The position numbers were made by a program, and so were the translations under genes. From positions 2,025,601-2,089,600 of the forward strand of contig CM055756.1 of the NCBI GenBank assembly GCA_029465975.1: a DNA stretch of 64,000 nt, given 5' to 3'. This document shows positions 1 to 12,300 of this stretch, one piece after another. Numbering within the stretch: the stretch's first letter is position 1; each line of letters begins with the position of its first letter. Origin of the DNA: Dallia pectoralis (taxonomy: Eukaryota; Chordata; Actinopteri; Esociformes; Umbridae). The notes under the pieces were generated by a model that ran no database searches, was not told where the DNA came from, and saw only the letters and a program-made list of their open reading frames with translations.

Positions 1-2202
1 GACTTAAATTCCACCGCTGTAATAATATTTCAGAGAGTTGTAACAGACAGAAGAAACAGCATCACCATCAACATGACATCACGTGACACTTTACATCATA
101 GCCAACATGACACTTTACATCACCATCATCAACATGACAGACGTGTATGTGTTGTGTCTTTCCGCACGTGTAGCTCTGCAGCTCTGTATGTGTGTACAAC
201 GCTAATAGCGGTGACATCCAGCGAAGCACATGACAGCCACACTGCCCTGCCTGCTACAACCATGACATCATCCCCTGACAAATGCAGATTCAAACGTGCC
301 CTATACTGTATGTTTAGCTGTTGATAATGATCAAATAGGTCACTTGGCAAGAAGACCTGAGTGTAGATCACTTAATGGAAAACGCACTAGTCTAGGTGGG
401 ACAATGAATGGAAAAAGCTGATGTAGCCAATACAGTCTTAATCATGGGCAGGAACTGTAAGTGAAGACTGCAGTATTTTTTCAATTCGATATTCTGGACG
501 ACCTGAAATCCCTCCAAAGGGCTGAACGTCTGATCCCAGACTCATGGAGTGTAGCTGGAACAGCCTAATCAGATCATCCTGCGGGGCTTAACGTGCCGAA
601 TAATGCTGCGAGATGAGAACCCACCTGCCTCCCAAACCCAGACTATAGGGAAAGCAAAGCTGCTTTGGTTCTCTGGGTCATCGGTCAACTAGATGACGTG
701 AAGGACGGGGCTGGACCCCGGCTAGCGACGGATAAGAGAGTGGCCAGTAAAAGTCTACAGGCGCTTTACACAGCCTTCACTTTCACTCACCCTGAGATTA
801 ACACATTTCCCTGGGCACACTAAACTAATGTAGCATATTTATTTGTTAACCTTAGGAATTAATGATTGCTTCCTGTCAAATGTTCGAGATTGAAATGACG
901 AAAAGTGCCAGATCCATATTATAAGCAACCATGAGAGACCACATGTCAGTATCTATCAAGACATTAAGAACCAGAATCCCAGATCAATAACGGAAGCAAC
1001 AAGGAGAGAGACAACATGTCAGTATCTATCCAGCCATTAGGGGAGGAAGCAAACTGCTGGGCACAATCAAGTTAACAAAATCAAATAACTGAAGATTTAG
1101 GAGTGTGACAGTAGGAGGCACGTCTGATCATGTTGCCCCTGTGTGAATTGTAATGGTTGTGAATATAATGTGTCTTTCACACAAATCTCAGAACATAGTT
1201 TCATTTGGAGCGTCTTACACTGTTGATTGCAACAATTTACCAAAAACCAGACATCAATGTTTAGGCCAAATGTCCTGTGCGCCCTGTCTAAGCTGAACAG
1301 TAATAAACACTAAACTATTTGCCGTCAGATAGCAGCTCCATATATACGTGTCCACTGTCCCACATAATCCTAAGAATATCATACATCCGATGCATATTCC
1401 AAATATATTCCAAGTATTGTACCAGGCAGAACAGCGATTTAGAGTATAGGTGATACGAATAAACTAAACCTATAGTTCAAATGCTTGGCTGTTTCTCGGC
1501 ACGTCACCGTGCATCTATGTAGAGAAATAGAGGAGGAATACAGACAGACAGTTGGGTTATTCTGGGAATACGCACTTAACTGACAACATCAGAATAATAA
1601 GGCAGAGGCGCTCGATAAGGAATGAATGGGAGGAGAACAGTGCTCGTACACAGAAGAAGAGGAGGTTCAAGAGATGAAAGGAGGCCTGTGTGGCTCAGAT
1701 AGAACAATACAGAAATATAAAACTAAAATTAAAAACGAAAACACACATTCTAAAAAGAGGCTCATGTGGTCTGACAGGTGAAACCTGGACCAAGTATTTT
1801 CCACACATCCCTCAAATGTAGGGTAATGGGGCCATATAGGAAAAAACAATCAAATTGCCAATCTTTAAACCTATTAAATCCAGTTTGGCCATCAAGGATT
1901 ATTATAAGGACAATTTAAAGACTATGATCTCAGTTATGTAACCATTATCTACAGCCTAAACAACAGAACTATCAATATTCCAGACCAATAAGCCTAATCA
2001 ATAACCCTATATGCTATTATCATGCAAAGACAAATAACATCATCTAATAGTTAATATTCCAGAAATCCATGTTCAATCTGAAGGACATTGATGATGCAGC
2101 AGGTTCATACGAATGTTTAATTGTTTACCTATAACGGATCGTTTTGCACATGTCTAGATATTATAACCCAATGCAACATGACATATTTTTTAATTTACTC
2201 AC
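1..2202. other. cdr2l intron 1, no gene seen
   Basis: This stretch lies downstream of the cdr2l exon 1 donor on the minus strand, so it should be the start of that gene's first intron. I see no convincing exon, transposon end or long tandem array in it. A weak local duplication of a motif containing ACATGACA and CACTTTACATCA lies at about 70-140. The short open frames here have no recognisable content. Confidence 0.5.
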
Positions 2203-2278
2203 CCTGCTCCAGATCCCGTTGATCTAGATCCCGATGATCGGACCATGGCTCGTCTTCCTCCGTAACAAACTCCTCCAT
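2203..2278 (-). CDS. cdr2l: cdr2l exon 1 (gene continues off the left edge)
   Basis: First coding exon of a CDR2/CDR2L protein, a cytoplasmic coiled-coil protein family. The 25 codons begin MEEFVTEEDEPW and end RDLEQ. The exon then meets a GTGAGT donor in phase 1, so the next residue would be the D that starts the family's D-L-H-L-A-A-E coiled coil. The family consensus here is roughly E-D-x-x-W-Y-D-x-x-D-L-E-Q-D. This copy has S in place of Y and an extra R-D-L-D-Q repeat. The frame stays open upstream to another Met at 2431, so the start at 2278 is chosen because it matches the family. CDR2L rather than CDR2 is favoured because recql5 is next door, as on human 17q25. The coiled-coil body is not in the window. 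Confidence 0.75.
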
Positions 2279-2449
2279 CCTGCTGCACGCAGCATCCACG
2301 CACAGTCCACCGGTTCTGGAGGTCCAGTGCACCCGGTCCCGGTGTGTCACAAATGACGCCTCACCCGGAAGCACAAGCACGCGTCGTATGATCAATAAGC
2401 ACAGAGAATCTGCAAAAACGCATTTGACCATTTATCAGTTAACAGTGGC

Positions 2450-2522
2450 AGTGATGACGTAACCACGCCCCCATGTTATATGATTTACGTAAGCGTCTAG
2501 TTGTGGTCACGCCCCCACGTGC
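2450..2522 (-). promoter_or_regulatory. cdr2l promoter with paired CRE-like and GC boxes
   Basis: Within 75 bp, 170-250 bp upstream of the cdr2l start codon, a pair of elements occurs twice. A TGACGTAA (2455-2462) is followed by CCACGCCCCCA (2463-2473), and a TTACGTAA (2485-2492) is followed by TCACGCCCCCA ending near 2519. These look like ATF/CREB-type and KLF/Sp-type sites. The assignment to cdr2l rests on distance and orientation only. Confidence 0.5.
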
Positions 2523-2679
2523 GCGCGTGCTTTGCACCCGAATCTCTCCTCTCATTCTGTCATGCTCCCCAACCCCCTTCGCATGGAATATGCTGCTCCA
2601 TACAGTCCTATTACTAATTATATAAAGTCCACACGCCCCTTCATTAAATGATAAGCACTGGGTCACCACACCAGCAACA

Positions 2680-3316
2680 ACTCATTTGGTATTTCAGATT
2701 TTATTCTAAACCGGTCTCACAATTAGCAAACAGTCCTTTATGTAGTGGAAGGATGTTTTGGGGTGTTTGTGTGCTGGCATAATGTTTGATGACAGTAAAT
2801 TGTCCATTTGTGCATCAAGCACTCCTTGGATTTCCATTTAAATTAGGCACCCCGTCAGAACCAGCATAGACACATTATAGACAACATAAAAACAACAAAA
2901 TAACAGTGATAGTAACAAAAAAAGACATTAAACATCAGCATTTACGAAAGATAACGTCAGTAGCGTTCAGACAAACAGAATGACAGATCAGGATGTACCA
3001 TATAGCAGCAGAGGGGGTTTGGCTTGACCTGACCAATAGCATCCATGTCCTCCTGGTCACATGCTACTCAACGTCCAACTAAAAGCAACCACGGTTTTCT
3101 AGTTGACCAGGGATGATGTAATGTTTCCCAGCAGCACTGACATGCTTTAAATGCTTTACACAGTAAACGTTCTATTGCCATGTTCCAGTGGTTCTCCGCA
3201 CAGAGGCAGTATCAGCCTCAGGTTGACACGGTGTCGCAGCCAACCAATCATGGCTCAGTATCTTGTCTTTGCAAAGGCATGAAGGGCGTCTGTGGAGGAA
3301 TGAGTGGATAAAGTGA
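2680..3316 (-). promoter_or_regulatory. recql5 3' UTR with AATAAA signal at 2700-2705
   Basis: The first clear AATAAA on the minus strand after the recql5 stop codon is at 2700-2705, about 610 bases downstream. No other gene is visible in between, so I take this stretch as the 3' UTR. It would end only about 200 bases before the cdr2l promoter elements on the same strand. Confidence 0.5.
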
Positions 3317-6300
3317 TCACACCTCCAGGTTATCTTCCACCTCCTCATTGGTTGCTCCTCCCCCTGTTCCTCTGGTTGCTCCGCCCCCTGTTCCTCTGGT
3401 TGCTCCTCCCCCTGTTCCTCTGGTTGCTCCTCCCCCTGTTCCTCTGTGTTCTGAGGTTCCAGCGATGTGGGGTCCCTTTAGGTGTTTCCAGTCCACCTCG
3501 CTCTCACAGCGCTTCACACTGCTGAAGAACTTCTTTATCAGAGACTTGGCCTGCATTTTCACTGTGGATGCAAACATACTGGAGGTCATTATTAAAACAG
3601 ACAGCTTGTAGCAGCATGCCCAGACACATGCACACAGAGCTCAAAAATGCCTACCTACAAATGCATCTCTCAATGCCATCATTAGGGTGTATTTCAAAAG
3701 TGGGAAATCAATTTGTCAGCTAAATCATCCCTACTGAATACGTTTAAACAGCCACTGACAATATCAATCTGATGAAGTGGCCTGGAGTGGCCCAGTAGTC
3801 ACTGCTGTCATCAAGTAATAAATATGGTCACTGATGTCTCATTGGGCGATAAATATGGTCACTGCTTTCTCATTGGGCGATAAATATGGTCACTGATGTC
3901 TCATTGGGCGATAAATATGGTCACTGATGTCTCATTGGGCGATAAATATGGTCACTGCTTTCTCATTGGGCGATAAATATGGTCACTGATGTCTCATTGG
4001 GCGATAAATATGGTCACTGATGTCTCATTGGGCGATAAATATGGTCACTGATGTCTCATTGGGCGATAAATATGGTCACTGATGTCTCATTGGGCGATAA
4101 ATATGGTCACTGATGTCTCATTGGGCGATAAATATGGTCACTGATGTCTCATTGGGCGATAAATATGGTCACTGATGTCTCATTGGGCGATAAATATGGT
4201 CACTGATGTCTCATTTGGCGATAAATATGGTCACTGATGTCTCATTGGGCGATAAATATGGTCACTGATGTCTCATTGGGCGATAAATATGGTCACTGAT
4301 GTCTCATTTGGCGATAAATATGGTCACTGATGTCTCATTAGGCGATAAATATGGTCACTGATGTCTCATTGGGCGATAAATATGGTCACTGATGTCTCAT
4401 TGGGCGATAAATATGGTCACTGATGTCTCACCAAACGATAAATATGGTCACTGATGTCTCACCAAACGATAAATATGGTCACTGATGTCTCACCAAACGA
4501 TAAATATGGTCACCGATGTCTCACCAAACGATAAATATGGTCACTGATGTCTCATCAGGTGATAAATATGCATGGATTCATTGCATGGATTCATCGTTAA
4601 TTAAATGGGTGAGGCGATGCTACAACACTTTTCTGCACAGAGTATAATATTAAAGACAACATCAATCTTATAGTTAAACAAGCTATTGTGAAAGTTCAGT
4701 TGGGCTCTCAAAACTTCCGGAGCCGGGATCACCACCTGTGTTGCAGAAAATTTTGGGCAAATCTCCAAATGACATGGTGGCACATGGGATTCTATTTCAC
4801 TCACAAAGGCTGTGCTGGAGGAGGCCACTGGTCTACATTAATAACTTTGTGGCAAATCTTTTGCACTTGATGATTACCGATGCGACCCAATTGATAATTA
4901 GCGCGTGTGCTGTCAAAATCAGACTGCAAATGCAAAGCCTAAAATATCGACTAAACATGACGTGCTAATAAATTCATGATGCAAATAAACAAATCTGCAA
5001 CTGCATTACCGGGGTCAGGGGTCATATCCTGTATCCTGCCAACCCCTCCCAAAAATAAGAAAATAGTACTTTTTTTAGTTTGCTGCCAGACACACCCATT
5101 TGTCATCCTCACCTTGACCTCTTCCTCTATTCCTCCCCTCTGCCAGTAGATGAGACAAGTAGCGGGCGAATGACTTGAACAGCTCCTACAAGAACAGGGG
5201 GGAGTTCACAGATGGAATATTGGGACGTTAAAATGACGAAAAACCAAACATCTTCATCCCAGTTTATGCCTCATCTTCCTCACCCCCACCTTAGTGGCGA
5301 ACTTCCCCTGGGTGTAGAAAGGATCCAGACAGCGCACCACAATGTCAGCCACCTCCTTTAGAGACACAGGCTTGGGTGGTGTTTTGCTGGGGCTCCCTGG
5401 CTCCAGTACAGTCTCCTGGACTTTAGGGTTAAAGGTCACCCTCTTCTTACTGTCCAGATGGGAGCAGCTCCGTTTTATTGGGGGGAGGGCCTCACTCTCT
5501 TCACAGTCCTCAGATGGCTGACACCCATACACACAAACACACACATAAACTATTATAGTGAAAGCAAAATAAGAGTAATTGTGGCATTGTGATCTTCATC
5601 TCCATACCGTTTGTTTTAGCAGCAGTTTCATCTTGTTTTCATGTGCGTTTTGCCTGTTTAGGAGAAAGAAGTTCAGAGAGAAAAAGAGAGAGAGAGGAAT
5701 AAAAATGAATCCATCCATAGACATTATCTGGACTTAATCTAGAATGTTGGGAGATCTTACTCTGGGACAGACTCCAGGTCAAGTTGAGCTTCCTCTTTAA
5801 CATCATCATCATCATCCAACATGATGTTTTCCATGGGACTAGTATCCATAGGGATTGTATCCATGGAGACAGCAGCAGGTGTGTTTTCCTGATTACGGGG
5901 TAATGTGGGAGTGGGACATATTAAAAGGTCCTGAGAGGACAACTCATTGGTTCCCATCTTCACCTCTGGACTCTTTTCAGAGGGTTTCTTCCCAAAGTAC
6001 TGAGCAATGTTATGAGAAATCTTAGCAGCCTCCTTTAGTTTCTGCTGCTTCTTGGTCAAGGCCTTGTCTCTGGACTTGGTGGGACTGCTGAGGGAAGCAG
6101 CAACTGCACTAGCTTTATCTCTGATGGAGGAGGGGATGGCCTTCCGGTTCTCTTCCTCCCCGTTGGACTCAACAGACCCTGCCAGGGCATCAGGGTAGAA
6201 GGCATCGCCCAATGTCCCTCTGCTGGCCCCTGGTTGTGTCTCTGTAGTGGCGGCCTCACATTTAGAGGCCCTTAGCAGCTCACTGGCTGTCTGGAATGGG

Positions 6301-9300
6301 TTGGAGGAGCCCCTCAGACCAGCTCCTATTCTCTTACGCTTCAGCTGGTGAAGAGAAGGACAGGGAGACAGAGGGGGGAGGGACAGGAAGACAGGGGGAG
6401 TGACAGGGAGACAGAGGGGGAGTGACACGGAGACAGAGGGGGAGTGACAGGGAGACAGAGGGGGAGGGACAGGGAGACAGGGGGAGGGACAGGGAGACAG
6501 GGGGAGCGACAGGGAGACAGAGGGGGAGCGACAGGGAGACAGAGGGGGAGCGACAGGGAGACAGAGGGGGAGCGACAGGGAGACAGAGGGGGAGCGACAG
6601 GGAGACAGAGGGGGAGCGACAGGGAGACAGAGGGGGAGCGACAGGGAGACAGAGGGGGAGCGACAGGGAGACAGAGGGAGAGCGACAGGGAGACAGAGGG
6701 AGAGCGACAGGGAGACAGAGGGAGAGCGACAGGGAGACAGAGGGAGAGCGACAGGAAGACAGAGGGGGAGCGACAGGAAGACAGAGGGGGAGCGACAGGG
6801 AAACAGAGGGGGAGTGACAGGGAGACAGAGGGGGAGGGACAGGGAGACAGGGGGGGAGTGACAGGGAGACAGAGGGGGAGGGACAGGGAGACAGGGGGAG
6901 TGACAGGGAGACAGAGGGGGAGGGACAGGGAGACAGGGGGAGTGACAGGGAGACAGAGGGGGAGTGACAGGGAGACGGGGGAGTGACAGGGAGACAGGGA
7001 AAATGCTTAGTAAGTAGCAGACGCATAAGAACACAGACTCACATCCACCCTGTTGCTATGGACCTGAGACAGGACATGTGTGTGCCAGGAGTCTGAGAGG
7101 GCCAGTACATTATCTAGAGGATAAGGACCTATTGTGTGTGCCAGGAGTCTGAGAGGGCCAGTACATTATCTAGAGGATAAGGACCTATTGTGTGTGCCAG
7201 GAGTCTGAGAGGGCCAGTGCATTATCTAGAGGATAAGGACCTATTAAAGGGCCAGTGCATTATCTAGAGGATAAGGACCTATTAAAGGGCCAGTGCATTA
7301 TCTAGAGGATAAGGACATATTAAAGGGCCAGTGCATTATCTAGAGGATAAGGACATATTAAAGGGCAAGTGCCAGAGCTGTGCTCGAGACCACCTAAAGC
7401 GAGACCGAGACGAGACCGAGACCGAAGGGGGCCGAGACCGAGACGAGACCAAGACCGAAGGGGGCCGAGACCGAGACGAGACCGAGACCGAAGGTGGCCG
7501 AGACCGAGACGAGACCGATACCAAAGGGGGCCGAGACCGAGACCAGTCATATCAACACTAAATAATATGACATGTTTTTGGTCCAATGACGAATTTAAAA
7601 AAACACTTGACCAACAGCATCAGATCATCTACTGTGTTGTCATCCTGAATTAAATGAATTTTATTAAAAGAGTATGCACAGGCTATGATATTAAAATTTC
7701 TAAAAATCGAATAAATGAAAATCCATCAAACTGTATGTCCTATGTTGATGTAGTAAATGCTAACACATTTTAGATCACAAGCGACTTGCAATCAAATGAT
7801 TTGCGCATGATTGGCCGATAAACAAATCTATTTATAATGATTTATCCGTCCACAGGCACGCAGCTTCAGTTGTTTGTCTGCTTGAGCAGGACACGCAAAC
7901 GAACCGGTTGCACTACGCACAGTGTTCATTATTGTTACGAGTGCACATGAGACAGCAGCAAACTAACCCGGTTGAACTGCGCACAGTGTTCATATAGATC
8001 AGACCAAAACCCTTCCAGTTTAATAAAGATCGGACCAAAACGGGTTCAGTTTCATATAGATCGGACCATAACCGTTCCAGTTTTATGCTCTTTCTGCCGT
8101 ATGCCCCCGGACTTATGCATGTCCCACGTCCTTCTGTGTGCATGAGTAATTTCATTTATCGCCCATTTGTAGTTAGCCTATTAATAATTATTGTTTATAT
8201 TCGTTTAATTTCGATACAAAACAATATTTTGTTGAAGTCTCTTGTAGGCTATATGAATACACTGTGGTTCATTCGTTATTAATTATTGAGTGCAATAGGC
8301 GCATGACACATGAATGGGGCTGTATGTATTTGGCGGAATTCGTTCTGTTTATTTAGTGAAACATATTTCTTTATAAACGTACCTCTTTTTTTGTAGTTCA
8401 ACCAAGCCAATCAGACTATTGTCTATATGTGTTCTCGTAGTATTTGTCTGTGTATCGCCCATTCAACCATTGCCATATAGGCTCAGTGAAGTGTGATCGG
8501 TGTCTGGGTACCGCAATTAGGGTACCAACGCCCAGCGGCGTGGGATTTTCGCGACAGGAAGGCAGTTTAGGTATCAAAAAACATGTAAATAGTAGTTTTA
8601 TATATTGTTCGGTTTGTGATTTTGCAATTCTGAAAACGGGACAAGGTAAAATGCACGTATTTAGGAAAAGTCATGGAAGGACGTCGGCTGTAGCTTTTCA
8701 ACATTATGTATGTATTTTAATTACTAACCGCTGTGTGTTTTCGGACAAATTATTTATTTGTGCTCAATGTACTGAATATAGGCAAAACGAATATATTGGC
8801 TGATTGTGCAGACATGTTCGAGCATATGTTTAAGATTGAAGTATTTACGTGAATGGGTGCACGCTCTAGCGACGCTGGGGGTGGGCTTTTCTTCAAAAGT
8901 AGATAGCCATTGGCGGGATAAGCCACATCAGAAAAAAACAGTCTGACTCTGGACGAAATACAGCCAATGGAAATACAGCCTCTACATGTCATACTTAAAT
9001 ATTTTTCTAGAAAAAATTGTGGGCGATAATTTCTACGCTGGTCTCGGCTGGTCTCGGAAGAATTTACGAGTCCTTACTGTCCGAGACCGAGTCGAGACCG
9101 AGTCCAAATGTAACCGAGACCGAGACGAGACCGAGACCTTAAAAAGTGGTCTCGAGACCGAGACCGGTCTCGAGTACTACAGCTCTGGCAAGTGCATTAT
9201 CTAGAGGATAAGGACCTATTAAAGGGCCAGTGCATTATCTAGAGGATAAGGACCTATTAAAGGGCCAGTGCATTATCTAGAGGATAAGGACATATTAAAG

Positions 9301-12300
9301 GGCCAGTGCATTATCTAGAGGATAAGGACCTATTAAAGGGCCTGTGCATTATCTAGAGGATAAGGACCTATTAAAGGGCCAGTGCATTATCTAGAGGATA
9401 AGGACCTATTAAAGGGCCAGTGCATTATCTAGAGGATAAGGACCTATTAAAGGGCCAGTGCATTATCTAGAGGATAAGGACCTATTAAAGGGCCAGTGCA
9501 TTATCTAGAGGATAAGGACCTATTAAAGGGCCTGTGCATTATCTAGAGGATAAGGACCTATTAAAGGGCCAGTGCATTATCTAGAGGATAAGGACCTATT
9601 AAAGGGCCAGTGCATTATCTAGAGGATAAGGACCTATTAAAGGGCCAGTACATTATCTAGAGGATAAGGACCTATTAAAGGGCCAGTGCATTATCTAGAG
9701 GATAAGGACCTATTAAAGGGCCAGTGCATTATCTAGAGGATAAGGACCTATTAAAGGGCCAGTGCATTATCTAGAGGATAAGGACCTATTAAAGGGCCAG
9801 TGCATTATCTAGAGGATAAGGACCTATTAAAGGGCCAGTGCATTATCTAGAGGATAAGGACCTATTAAAGGGCCAGTACATTATCTAGAGGATAAGGACC
9901 TATTAAAGGGCCAGTACATTATCTAGGGGATAAGCACCTATTAAAGGGCCAGTACATTATCTAGAGGATAAGGACCTATTAAAGGGCCAGTGCATTATCT
10001 AGAGGATAAGGACCTATTAAAGGGCCAGTGCATTATCTAGAGGATAAGGACCTATTAAAGGGCCAGTGCATTATCTAGAGGATAAGGACATATTAAAGGG
10101 CCAGTGCATTATCTAGAGGATAAGGACATATTAAAGGGCCAGTGCATTATCTAGAGGATAAGGACATATTAAAGGGCCAGTGCATTATCTAGAGGATAAG
10201 GACATATTAAAGGGCAAGTGCATTATCTAGAGGATAAGGACCTATTAAAGGGCCAGTGCATTATCTAGAGGATAAGGACCTATTAAAGGGCCAGTGCATT
10301 ATCTAGAGGATAAGGACCTATTAAAGGGCCAGTGCATTATCTAGAGGATAAGGACCTATTAAAGGGCCAGTACATTATCTAGAGGATAAGGACCTATTAA
10401 AGGGCCAGTACATTATCTAGAGGATAAGGACCTATTAAAGGGCCAGTACATTATCTAGAGGATAAGGACCTATTAAAGGGCCAGTACATTATCTAGAGGA
10501 TGAGGACCTATTAAAGGGCCAGTACATTATCTAGAGGATAAGGACCTATTAAAGGGCCAGTACATTATCTAGAGGATACGGACCTATTAAAGGGCCAGTG
10601 CATTATCTAGAGGATAAGGACCTATTAAAGGGCCAGTGCATTATCTAGAGGATAAGGACCTATTAAAGGGCCAGTGCATTATCTAGAGGATAAGGACCTA
10701 TTAAAGGGCCAGTGCATTATCTAGAGGATAAGCACCTATTAAAGGGCCAGTGCATTATCTAGAGGATAAGGACCTATTAAAGGGCCAGTACATTATCTAG
10801 AGGATAAGGACCTATTAAAGGGCCAGTGCATTATCTAGAGGATAAGGACCTATTAAGGGCCAGTGCATTATCTAGAGGATAAGGACCTATTAAAGGGCCA
10901 GTGCATTATCTAGAGGATAAGGACCTATTAAAGGGCCAGTGCATTATCTAGAGGATAAGGACCTATTAAAGGGCCAGTGCATTATCTAGAGGATAAGGAC
11001 CTATTAAAGGGCCAGTGCATTATCTAGAGGATAAGGACCTATTAAAGGGCCAGTGCATTATCTAGAGGATAAGGACCTATTAAAGGGCCAGTGCATTATC
11101 TAGGGATAAGGACCTATTAAAGGGCCAGTGCATTATCTAGAGGATAAGGACCTATTAAAGGGCCAGTGCATTATCTAGAGGATAAGCACCTATTAAAGGG
11201 CCAGTGCATTATCTAGAGGATAAGGACCTATTAAAGGGCCAGTACATTATCTAGAGGATAAGGACCTATTAAAGGGCCAGTACATTATCTAGAGGATAAG
11301 GACCTATTAAAGGGCCAGTGCATTATCTAGAGGATAAGGACCTATTAAAGGGCCAGTGCATTATCTAGAGGATAAGCATTATCTAGACCTATTAAAGGGC
11401 CAGTGCATTATCTAGAGGATAAGGACCTATTAAAGGGCCAGTGCATTATCTAGAGGATAAGGACCTATTAAAGGGCCAGTGCATTATCTAGAGGATAAGG
11501 ACCTATTAAAGGGCCAGTGCATTATCTAGAGGATAAGGACCTATTAAAGGGCCAGTGCATTATCTAGAGGATAAGGACCTATTAAAGGGCCAGTGCATTA
11601 TCTAGAGGATAAGGACCTATTAAAGGGCCAGTACATTATCTAGAGGATAAGGACCTATTAAAGGGCCAGTGCATTATCTAGAGGATAAGGACCTATTAAA
11701 GGGCCAGTACATTATCTAGAGGATAAGGACCTATTAAAGGGCCAGTGCATTATCTAGAGGATAAGGACCTATTAAAGGGCCAGTACATTATCTAGAGGAT
11801 AAGGACCTATTAAAGGGCCAGTACATTATCTAGAGGATAAGGACCTATTAAAGGGCCAGTGCATTATCTAGAGGATAAGGACCTATTAAAGGGCCAGTAC
11901 ATTATCTAGAGGATAAGGACCTATTAAAGGGCCAGTGCATTATCTAGAGGATAAGGACCTATTAAAGGGCCAGTACATTATCTACAGGATAAGGACCTAT
12001 TAAAGGGCCAGTGCATTATCTAGAGGATAAGGACCTATTAAAGGGCCAGTGCATTATCTAGAGGATAAGACCTATTAAAGGACATTATCTATTAAAAGGG
12101 CCAGTGCATTATCTAGAGGATAAGGACCTATTAAAGGGCCAGTACATTATCTAGAGGATAAGGACCTATTAAAGGGCCAGTGCATTATCTAGAGGATAAG
12201 GACCTATTAAAGGGCCAGTACATTATCTAGAGGATAAGGACCTATTAAAGGGCCAGTGCATTATCTAGAGGATAAGGACCTATTAAAGGGCCAGTACATT

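Noticed and set aside
5757..7034. 425-codon Pro/Ser/Leu-rich frame continuous with recql5 exon 14
   Set aside because: Only the part up to 6344 is coding. Beyond that the frame runs through the intron's pyrimidine array. The CAG|CTGAAG acceptor at 6345 and the join to exon 13 match human RECQL5.
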